Origin: a virus
Direction: 5' to 3' (one strand)
IMG/VR virus record: IMGVR_UViG_3300037200_000222
Span: 1 to 37,632 of that record
DNA: 37,632 bases
A program made the translations under genes and the position numbers. Below the pieces are notes generated by a model. The model saw nothing but the letters and a program-made list of their open reading frames with translations. It was not told the DNA's origin and made no database searches. Shown here one piece after another: positions 13,511 through 21,300 of this stretch (positions are counted from its first letter, which is position 1; every line of letters starts with the position of its first letter).

Positions 13511-14809
13511 GTGTCCCTCGGAACCCCTAATGTTTACCCAAGTGTACTGTCCTACCTGGGCATTGCCCGGGAGCTGACCGCGGGGACTCCCTTGCCCCCG
13601 GTTATCACCCATCCGCTGGAGCAGGGCTCCTTCGAGCCCGAGGACATGCCGAAGTTCCTGAAGGACAACGCCATCAGGGGCGCGATGACGGACCTGTTCT
13701 ACGAGACCCTGGGCGTGGAGTCCGCGACCTTCTCCTTCGGCGGACCCAACTTCCTGGATAGCCACGGCTACTTCATGGACAACGTGTTCGGGGACCTGTC
13801 CACTACTGGATCCGGTAACGGCAACCTGGCAACTGCGTCCACGGCACTTGCTGTGGGCGCGCAGGCGATGACTCTCTCCGCGGCGCCTCCTGCCGCGTAC
13901 ACGGCATCCGCGACCATCCAGATCGGGACCGGGAGTACCACCGAGGTGGTGGTCATCTCTACCACTGCCGCGTCCAACGTGGTCAACTTCGTGAACAACC
14001 CGCTGCGGTTCACCCACCCGACCGGACCCACGGTCAGCAGCTGCTCCACCCCGTTCACGCACACGTTCGCGGCACTGAACTCGGCACTGGGCTACGGCGG
14101 CGCTTACGGCGCGCAGCCCCCGACGCACACCTTCACTGACGTCACCAACATCGTGAACACGTACACCAATGCCACCTACGGCACTGCCCCGACCAACCCC
14201 TACGGTGCCCGGTGGTACCCGAGCGCCTGCCTGAAGTCAATGGACTTCTCCGGGAACGCGGAACAGCTGCTGAACATCAAGATGACCGGGGACTCCTGGA
14301 TCTCCAGTGCGGCGTCTTCCGTGATCACGAACGTCACCACGAACAGCCGCCCGATTCCCAACTGGAACTCCACGGTCAGCATCCTGGGCTCCACCATCTC
14401 CACCATCGGCGAGTTCAGCTTCTCCTTCAAGCGCACCACCCAGGTCTACTGGACCGTGCAGGGTCAGCAGAACCCGTTCATCATCGCGCGGGGACCGCTG
14501 AACATGGACGGGAGCATCCAGTGGGACCCGGCGACCACTGAGCAGCCGCTGGACATGATGCTGCTGAACGCGCAGGGACCGATGGTTATCACGGTCTCCA
14601 ATACCGGCATCAAGAACTCAGGTACCCCCTTCACCCTGACCTTCACTGCCTCTCAGGTGGCGAACGTCAAGTCCAAGATCATGCGCTCCAAGGCTCTCAT
14701 CGGGTACGGCAACACCTTCGAGGGCGTTGCGAATGCCACCGATGTCGGCGGTTCCGGGGGGCTTGGTCCGGGGACTATCACGCTTGTGAACTCGACTGCG
14801 ACATACTAA
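13511..14809 (+). CDS. major tail (tube) protein with beta insert
   Basis: GTG at 13511 preceded by AAAGGA; 432 residues. Position after the neck genes and before the tail chaperones, a high content of beta-type sequence, and conserved-looking ends (N-terminal ELTAGTPLPPVITHPLEQGS; C-terminal ITVSNTGIKNSGTPFTLTFT) support the tail tube subunit. Residues 104-178 look like an inserted Thr/Ala/Val-rich module (TASTALAVGAQAMTLSAAPP to RFTHPTGPTV), similar in rhythm to modules in the 5959 protein and in the connector. Such inserts in tube proteins are often Ig-like and lie on the tail surface. The stop overlaps the convergent HNH gene by four bases. Highly expressed in comparable phages. Confidence 0.82.
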   Translation: MSLGTPNVYPSVLSYLGIARELTAGTPLPPVITHPLEQGSFEPEDMPKFLKDNAIRGAMTDLFYETLGVESATFSFGGPNFLDSHGYFMDNVFGDLSTTGSGNGNLATASTALAVGAQAMTLSAAPPAAYTASATIQIGTGSTTEVVVISTTAASNVVNFVNNPLRFTHPTGPTVSSCSTPFTHTFAALNSALGYGGAYGAQPPTHTFTDVTNIVNTYTNATYGTAPTNPYGARWYPSACLKSMDFSGNAEQLLNIKMTGDSWISSAASSVITNVTTNSRPIPNWNSTVSILGSTISTIGEFSFSFKRTTQVYWTVQGQQNPFIIARGPLNMDGSIQWDPATTEQPLDMMLLNAQGPMVITVSNTGIKNSGTPFTLTFTASQVANVKSKIMRSKALIGYGNTFEGVANATDVGGSGGLGPGTITLVNSTATY

Positions 14810-15408
14810 GTCTTCCGCTTGTATTCTTGCTTGGCAAGCTTAGCGCATTCCGGCGTGCAGTACCTCCGGGCACCTTGCCCAAGGGGTCGCTCGAACTCCC
14901 GCTTACACCAGGGGCAGATCATCGTTGCGTCTTTACGAGTTGCATGCGCTCGCATCCACTCGCGACTCTGGATTTTTGCACATTCCCGGCATGCCCTGCT
15001 TCCTGATTTAAGGATACGCGTATTCTCGGGCGTGTACTCGTGATCTTTCGGGCAGTGCGTGATGTTGGACTGCCATTCAGTCCCGTGTATTTGCTTGTCA
15101 CGCATGTTCTCGCTATGCGTCCCGTACTTGAGATTATCGAGAAAATTATTCCCGGGATCTCCATCGAGATGCCTCACCTCTAGTCCTTCAGGACAAGGCT
15201 TGTCAAAGGCAAGCAGGACTAGACGATGCACCTGGAAGCGACACTGCTTCCCGTCTTTGGTGAGCGTTACCCAATGATAACCACGCGTGCCGATTATGTG
15301 CTTGAGCAAACCACCGCGCGTTGTCGCTCGTGGCTCACTCCATATTTTGCCCTCATCTGAGACACGGTATAGATCTTCATAGTCAGGTATCCAGCACCAT
15401 CTTTCCAT
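14806..15408 (-). CDS. NUMOD4/HNH homing endonuclease
   Basis: Minus strand, ATG at 15408; 200 residues, inserted exactly between the tail tube and chaperone genes. Residues 2-27 match NUMOD4 (ERWCWIPDYEDLYRVSDEGKI). Residues 57-110 match HNH_3: VHRLVLLAF (60-68) with His61, VRHLDGDPGNNFLDNL (78-93) with His80, Asp82 and Asn87/88, and KYGTHSENMRDK (94-105). Two C-terminal zinc units follow: C119/H123/C140/C143 (the HCPKDHEYTPENT type) and C165/C168/C184/C188. Free-standing homing nucleases of this type are common in phages. It is visibly richer in A/T than its neighbours. A CACACTCT/AGAGGTGTG near-palindrome lies just before its start (15414-15433). It is unlikely to serve virion assembly. 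Confidence 0.88.
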   Translation of the reverse strand: MERWCWIPDYEDLYRVSDEGKIWSEPRATTRGGLLKHIIGTRGYHWVTLTKDGKQCRFQVHRLVLLAFDKPCPEGLEVRHLDGDPGNNFLDNLKYGTHSENMRDKQIHGTEWQSNITHCPKDHEYTPENTRILKSGSRACRECAKIQSREWMRAHATRKDATMICPWCKREFERPLGQGARRYCTPECAKLAKQEYKRKT

Positions 15409-15475
15409 GAATCACACTCTATCAGAGGTGTGCACGTATTTCATGTCCAATACCAGGAAGCTAAAGGAGACGCGA

Positions 15476-15835
15476 ATGCCGCGTAAGATCGACCTTCCCA
15501 GCGGGGCGTGGGTGGAAATCCGCGAGGACCTCAAAGCCCGGGACCGGTTCGAGGTGCAGAGCGTCGCCATGCTGGAAGTCGGGGAAGGTCGCAACAAGGC
15601 TGCCCTGTACGAGATGCAGAACGACATGCGCAATGCGCTCCTGGGCAGGATCATCACCGCCTGGAGCTATCCCGTGCCCCCCCCTGCGGGAAACAACCTG
15701 GTCGCGGCGGATGTCATCATCGGGGAAGCGATGGACCTGGATGACTACGCGGTCCTCGCGGAGGAAGTCGAGCCGCTCATGGACAAGATCCAGGGGCGCA
15801 AGACCCCGGACCCAAAAAAGCCATCAGCCGCCTGA
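15476..15835 (+). CDS. tail assembly chaperone, zero-frame product (gpG-like)
   Basis: ATG at 15476 with AAAGGAG upstream; frames opening earlier (15407) run through the HNH control region and are rejected. 119 residues: RKIDLPSGAWVEIREDLKARDRF, a helical middle, then IITAWSYPVPP, LDDYAVLAEEV and a Lys/Pro-rich end. The placing (after tube protein, before tape measure), size and an end containing the slippery heptamer A AAA AAG at 15814-15820 identify the short chaperone of the lambda G/GT type. It would bind the tape measure and tube subunits during tail assembly and be absent from the virion. Confidence 0.88.
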   Translation: MPRKIDLPSGAWVEIREDLKARDRFEVQSVAMLEVGEGRNKAALYEMQNDMRNALLGRIITAWSYPVPPPAGNNLVAADVIIGEAMDLDDYAVLAEEVEPLMDKIQGRKTPDPKKPSAA

Positions 15836-16056
15836 CCCAGATTTTCGTCCACCAGCACTGGGGACGAGACCCCCGGTTCACCCCAGCCCTTCCTGATGGA
15901 TTCCCCGGGGCGAAGATGATGTATTACGAGAGCTTCGCCGAGCTATGGGGATGGACTCCATCGCAGGTGGATGAACTCACCGATGAGCAGCTCCAGTGGC
16001 TGCCTATCATCAGGGCGGCGAAGAGTGACGCCGTAGAGCAGCTCCGAGACAAATGA
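15476..16056 (+). CDS. tail assembly chaperone frameshift product (gpGT-like)
   Basis: A -1 slip on A AAA AAG (15814-15820) moves ribosomes into the frame that continues AISRLTQIFVHQHWGRDPRF and ends at TGA 16054-16056. The fused product has about 193 residues: 115 from the zero frame plus 78. The second part contains YYESFAELWGWTPSQVDEL, a helical pattern seen in the T half of actinophage chaperones, and it has no ribosome site or start codon of its own near the overlap. This decoding is conserved in long-tailed phages, where the G to GT ratio matters for tail assembly. Efficiency cannot be judged here. Confidence 0.85.
15814..15820 (+). promoter_or_regulatory. -1 ribosomal frameshift slippery site
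   Basis: The heptamer A AAA AAG is in the zero frame of the chaperone gene, preceded by CCC. Both P- and A-site tRNAs can re-pair on AAA AAA. The zero frame stops 13 bases later (TGA 15833-15835) while the -1 frame stays open for 78 more codons. A GC-rich stretch follows that could hold a stimulatory structure; I did not establish one. Confidence 0.85.
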
Positions 16057-16066
16057 CGGGCATTTC

Positions 16067-16080
16067 TGGTAAACTTACCA
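16067..16080 (+). repeat. short inverted repeat before HNH-AP2 gene
   Basis: TGGTAA (16067-16072) and TTACCA (16075-16080) form a perfect 6-bp inverted repeat with a two-base centre, directly before the GTG at 16082. No ribosome site is visible between it and the start. It may mark the edge of the inserted nuclease gene or act as an operator. Confidence 0.35.
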
Positions 16081-16081
16081 A

Positions 16082-16585
16082 GTGCGTGAAATTGAGCTGC
16101 ATGGTATTCATTCGCAAGGTCGGGTAGCTCTGATTGATGACGAGGACTACGACCTAGTGAGTCCGTATCGCTGGCATGTCAATCGGGTTTCCGATTCGAA
16201 GAAGTCCCCTTACGCTATCACTGATATTCCTGCGGTCGGGCTTAAGCGTCCTTACACCTCGATGACCATGCACAAGATGATCACCAGGTACAAGATGACC
16301 GACCACTGGAATCGGGACACCCTGGACAACCGACGTTTCAATCTGCGTGAAGTTACACCGTCACAGAACCAGATGAACACGCTTTCACGGGGCGGAGTCT
16401 CTCAGTATAAGGGAGTCCGATGGCGCAAGGAGCGCTCCAAGTGGATAGCGACTATCACGATCGATTATAAACGGAAGCGCGTAGGTTCTTTTGATGATGA
16501 AATTCAGGCAGCTTACGCTTACGACGTGGCAGCACGGGAACTATTCGGGGAGTTCGCATTGCTGAACTTCCCAGACGGGAGGTAG
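16082..16585 (+). CDS. HNH homing endonuclease with AP2 domain
   Basis: GTG at 16082, without a clear ribosome site; 167 residues. Residues 60-95 hold an HNH core: MHKMI with His64, DHWNRDTLDNRRFNLR (74-89) with Asp74-His75 and Asn83. Residues 105-164 form an AP2/ERF DNA-binding domain: SQYKGVRWRKERSKWIATI, VGSFDDEIQAAYAYDVAA and the LNFP ending. HNH-AP2 proteins are known phage homing nucleases, in which AP2 reads the target. The gene is richer in A/T than its neighbours and lies between the chaperone and a glycosyltransferase gene, ending three bases before that ATG. The adjacent transferase is frame-broken 43 bases further on, which may or may not be linked to nuclease activity. Confidence 0.88.
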   Translation: MREIELHGIHSQGRVALIDDEDYDLVSPYRWHVNRVSDSKKSPYAITDIPAVGLKRPYTSMTMHKMITRYKMTDHWNRDTLDNRRFNLREVTPSQNQMNTLSRGGVSQYKGVRWRKERSKWIATITIDYKRKRVGSFDDEIQAAYAYDVAARELFGEFALLNFPDGR

Positions 16586-16588
16586 CCA

Positions 16589-17724
16589 ATGCGAGTCTTG
16601 TGGCATTCTTGCGCCCCATGGGCTCCTAGTTTAGCGGTTACGGAACCCAGACCGCGGTATGGGTCCAGGAACTGGCGAAGATGGGTCATGAAGTATTCGT
16701 CAGCGCCTACTGGGGACTGAGCGGCGCCCCGACCCAGTGGAATGGCATTACCATTCTCCCGGGATTCGGCGCGAACTACTGCTCCGCCTCCCTCGGCGGG
16801 CACGCCAAGGCACTGCAGCCTGATCTGGTCATCACATTGGGTGATGTCTGGGTACTGGACCACAACATCCTCAAGGAAATACCGGTCGCGCACTGGCTGC
16901 CCAATGACTGCCGCCCGATGTCCTCCGCGGACTCCGCGGTAGTGAATGCCTCCGGGGCGCAGCTCATCGCGATGTCCCGCTTCGGCGAGAAGCGCTTCCG
17001 CAACGCGGGCTTCGATCCCCTGTATGTCCCGCACGGAATCGACATGGAGACCTTCAAGCCCCCGGAGGACCGTGAGGAACTCCGGGCGAAGTACGGGCTG
17101 AATGACCGTTTCGTCATCGGGATCAACGGCGCGAACAATGACGCGATCAGGAAGGCTCTCCCGGAGCAGATGCTCGCGTTCGCGAAGTTCCATAAGGACC
17201 ACCCTGAGGCGCTGCTGAGCCTGCACACGGGGGTCCACCAGGACGGCGGTCAGGACCTGGAGGCGGTCGCGGAGAACCTCGGTATCACCGACTGCGTGCA
17301 AGCCGTGGACCAGTACCGGTACCAGTCCGGCTTGGTGCAGCCAGCCGATCTCGCGGAATGGTACAACTGCCTGGACGTGCTTTCCTGCTGCTCCTACGGC
17401 GAGGGCTTCGGGCTCCCGATCATGGAAGCGCAAGCCTGCGGCGTCCCGGTGATCACCACGAAAGCCTCCGCGATGGAGGAGCTTAATCCCCATGGCATCC
17501 AGGTGGACGGGGAGCCTTTTTACAACGGAGTTCACAAGGCGTGGTGGATAAAGCCGAACATTTCGGAAATGGTAGCAGCATATGAAGCTATCCATTCTGG
17601 TGAACCAGATCGTGACAAGCTTCGCGCCTTCGCAGAAGAATACGAAGTCAGCAAGATCTCCAAGGCGTATATGAAGCCAGCAGTAGATGAGCTGCTCGCG
17701 CGGATGGCGGCTCGAAGGGGGTAA
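16589..17724 (+). CDS. GT-B (family 4-like) glycosyltransferase, frame broken near 16630
   Basis: ATG at 16589 behind GGGAGG (16577-16582) opens RVLWHSCAPWAPS, the normal start of GT4 enzymes. That frame drifts into nonsense and stops at 16718-16720. The continuation GYGTQTAVWVQELAKMGHE is in the -1 (+2) frame from 16636. Jumping from AGT (16628-16630) to GGT (16636) skips five bases and restores APSGYG, the Gly loop that grips the nucleotide sugar, for a product of about 376 residues. Without this, the first start in frame is ATG 16681 and the loop is lost. The C-terminal Rossmann domain has EGFGLPIMEAQACGVPVITT (from about nt 17401), the E-x7-E donor motif. It would add a sugar to a virion or host target. 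It is either a programmed event or a broken gene. Confidence 0.8.
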
Positions 17725-17726
17725 TC

Positions 17727-18242
17727 GTGTCCCCGGAAGAGAACGCCGCGTTTTTCGAGGCAATCAAGGATCAGGTTCCCGGGGCTAACCAGAACGCGAA
17801 CACCCGGATGTCATCGCAGTTCTCCGGGGATGTCAGCAGGGTCCTGCGGATGACGTTCCATGCTCCGGGACCATCGGGTGCTCCGCATTACAGACCCTTC
17901 GGGATCTTCTATAACGCGGCAGAAGGGGCTCCGCCTGCCTATGCCACCGGGAACCTCGCCAACAGCATGGTGCGCACGCCAGCCTCAGCAGGGCTCGTGT
18001 CCCGGGCTATGGTCGGGAACGTCGCGATTTACGCCGGGGTCCAGGAATGGGGAGCGGTCAACCTGCCGAATTCCGCGTATCTCCACTGGAGGAACACCCG
18101 GGGCAGCTTCTGGATGAAATCGGTGACGATCACCGAGCACCCGTATTTCCGCCGCGCCCTTGAATTTGATCTTGCTAACGGCTCTCTGACCGAAGCTGCC
18201 ATGAAGGGCTTCATGGAGGGAATGACGCTCCTGGACACTTAG
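17727..18242 (+). CDS. neck or tail-completion-like protein
   Basis: GTG at 17727, three bases after the previous stop region, with AGGGGG upstream; 171 residues. Notable pieces: SRVLRMTFHAPGPSGAP, PPAYATGNLANSMVRTP, IYAGVQEWGAVNLP and YFRRALEFDLANG. The order basic N-terminus, Gly/Ser loop with TGNLANS, VQEWG strand and C-terminal helix recalls HK97 gp10-type neck and tail-completion proteins, though these usually sit before the tail tube gene. Here it lies just upstream of the tape measure, separated from the chaperones by the nuclease and glycosyltransferase. The gene's last codons form the left arm of a strong terminator. Function is inferred with modest confidence. Confidence 0.6.
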   Translation: MSPEENAAFFEAIKDQVPGANQNANTRMSSQFSGDVSRVLRMTFHAPGPSGAPHYRPFGIFYNAAEGAPPAYATGNLANSMVRTPASAGLVSRAMVGNVAIYAGVQEWGAVNLPNSAYLHWRNTRGSFWMKSVTITEHPYFRRALEFDLANGSLTEAAMKGFMEGMTLLDT

Positions 18243-18264
18243 TTCTGGGAGCGTCCTTTTTTTT
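18224..18264 (+). terminator. intrinsic terminator upstream of tape measure gene
   Basis: GACGCTCC (18224-18231) pairs with GGAGCGTC (18248-18255), and eight T follow (18257-18264). The loop contains the stop codon (18240-18242) of the upstream gene. This is a strong Rho-independent terminator inside the tail operon, so the tape measure gene needs read-through, antitermination or its own promoter. Confidence 0.85.
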
Positions 18265-18301
18265 GCGTCAAACTTGCGTCAGAGAGGAGGTGAGATAAGA
18301 C

Positions 18302-21300
18302 ATGCCGGAATTGCCAAAGGTAAGCCAAGACTTCACAGCTGACGCAACAGCTTATTCTGATGCAATCGATGAGATGATCACGAAGAACGAGGAGTTGGTC
18401 ACCTCTATCAGGAATGTCCAGGACGCAATTGATGAAATGCACGGCAAGACCATCGATATCGGTTTCGATGAAGATGAGATAATGGAGCAGCTCGCGTACA
18501 TCAACGAGATTATCGATGATGCGACACGGGACCGGACAGTTACCATCCTGGTGAAGTATGTCACCGAGGGCAATCCGGAGGATGTCCAGGCTGCGACGGA
18601 GCTGATTAAGCAGGAGGTCATTCCCGCTAACAATGACAATGCGCTCGGCGTCACGAGCGATTACATGCAGGACCTCGTTGACGAAGCCACCAAGCTTAAC
18701 GATGTGATGAACGAGACGGGCACCCTTGGCGATGAGGGAGCTGCCGCGCTTGAGCGTCTCGCAGACGAGTATGACCTTGCCGGGAGTGCAGCCTCTAGGC
18801 TGGCAGCACAGGAGCGAAGCCTTGCTGCGGCCTTCATCGAGGACAAGATCAATTCCGGCGACCTTGCGGAATCCGCAGATGGCGTCGCCTCCAAGATGGG
18901 TCTTGCCGGAGAGGCTGCCGATGATCTCGCTGCCGGATATGAACGACTGCATAACAATACGGTATTCACTGCCGATGACATGAATGTCCTGAATGACGCT
19001 CTCGCTCGCACTGTAGTGGATGCGGAAGGCGTTACCCGCTATATTGAGCCCGCGGCAACTGCGACTAAGGCTCTCGGGCAAGCCGCTGCTGACTCCATTC
19101 CGACATGGTTCTCCTGGACGCGCCAGTTCCAGACGTTCGGAGGCGCGGCGGAGATGGCACTGGGGAAGATGGTCCCCCTGGTTACCTCCATAGCAGCATG
19201 GCATCTGGTCCTGGACAGTGTAGCCGAGGGCATTATCGCCCTCTCGGGATCGCTTATTGCACTAAGTGCCGCCGCAGTCGGACTTGCCCCCTCGTTCCTG
19301 GATATCTACAATCACCTGACTGCCACCCGGGATCAGATCGAGGCATTCGGCATCGAGATCGCCCCGTTCAATCAGTGGTTCCTGAACCTGCAGCATGCGA
19401 TGCAGACCCAGGCGATCGAACTGTACGGGGAAGCCCTTCTTGACATGGGCAAAGCGGGCAGCTCCACCGCCACCGCCATCGAGAATGCCGGCGGTGCCAT
19501 TGACCGGATGGGCGCGAAGATCTCCGAGTGGGTCGGATCGAACACCGATTTCGCCCAGACGATCTCCAAGGGCGCCGATTACGCGAAGGACCTCGGGGAT
19601 ATCCTGGGGAACCTGATCGTCATCATCGATGAGCTGATCCGCGCCGACTCAGGTGTCGTCAATATCGTCCTGACCTTCGCGAGGGTGTTCACTGGAGCAA
19701 TCGTCGCGGTCCTCGGATTCTCCGAGACCCTGGATAAGGTACTTCTGATCGGGCACGCGTTCCTGCTCTGGGGCGGGCTGCTGTCCTCGTTCCTGATCAA
19801 CCTCGCGCTGGTGTTCCTGAAGCCCGTCGCGGGCATCCTCTCGTTCATCGCCGGAACCAAGAGCGCGACGGTGGCGATCGGGGAATTCGAGGCAGCGCAG
19901 TCAGCTCTCGCAGGAGAGGAAATAGCCGCTAATCCCCTCCAGAAGATGGGGATCGTTCTTCAGTCCCTGGTCGTATCACTGAAGGGCATGGGGACTGCCA
20001 TCGCAACCTGGGCGGCAGAAGTCGGCACCAGCATGGCGGAAGCTGAAGGAGTTGTCGCTACTGGCGCAGCCGGGATCGAGGGAATCATCGCGGTCCTTGA
20101 TATCGTCCCGGGAATAGTATGGATAGCTGCCATTGCAGCCGGAATCGGGTATCTCGCGTACCAGACTACCCAGGCAAGCGCCTCCACTGCAGCTTTTATC
20201 AGTAAGCTAAATGAATCCCTTGGTCAGATGAATATCTCCCAGCAGGCGACTCAGGGAATGACTGATGCTGTCGGGCAGCTGGACGCCAAGATCGCCTCGA
20301 CAAATGTCAGCAGCGAACTGCAGAACTGGGGCGGGAGCTGGCAGCACTTCGGGGATGATGCCCGCGGGGTCATTACCGATATGGTCTCAGGAATCGCGAG
20401 TCTTTCCAGCGGCAACGTGATCGGCGGACTGGAGAAAGTCGGAGATGCCGTCAAGGGCATCTTCGTTCCCGGGGCAGGTGCTGCCCAGCAGGCAAAAACT
20501 GACATCAGTGCCTACGAGCAGGCTATCTCCGGCTTGACCAGCAGCCAGGCGACCCTGTTCAAGGTCGCCGGGGCGACGATGCAGCAGAACGGGATGACGT
20601 TCACTCAGGCGCTGGGACTCATGGATGCCGCCGGGATCAAGTCCGGAGAATCCTTCCAGGAGGATATGACCCAGGTCAACGGGCTGATCACGGGCTACAA
20701 GAACCTTGGCGTCCAGGGCGGGCTCCTCGGGAACAGCATCAACGCGATCACCCTGCAGACCGAGGACCAGGAATCCGAGATCAGCAAGATCACCAGCGCC
20801 TGGACGAACTTCATCAGCCTGGTCACCGGGGGGCAGTCGGCATTCGACACCTTCGGGCAGCAGATGTTCTCGGTCGCGCAGGCGCTCGGGGCGACCTCGA
20901 CCACCCTGGAGACGGAAAGCGGCAAGGCGAGCGTCAAGGTCGAGACGACGGCAACCTCGATGTCCTCGCTTGCCTCCGCGGTCAAGGACTCGAAGACGAG
21001 CTTCAACGGGCTCTCCAGTGCCAGTCTCAACCTGCAGCAGACTTTCCTCTCCGGGGTAAGCGACGCGAGCAACCAGATAAACAGCCTGCTGGAACTGTCT
21101 TCTGCCGCCGGGGCGGGCAAGCAGGGGCTGGCGGAGGTCTCCCAGGCGGGCAAGGACATGGTTGCCGAGATGCTCCCGGTGGCACAGGGCAGCGCAGCCG
21201 CGACCACGGACCTGTACGCGCTGGCTCAGCAGGCGGGCTACACGGGAAATGACAGCTTCAAGGCGCTGGCTACCTGGGTGGGCAATACCCAGAACCCGAT

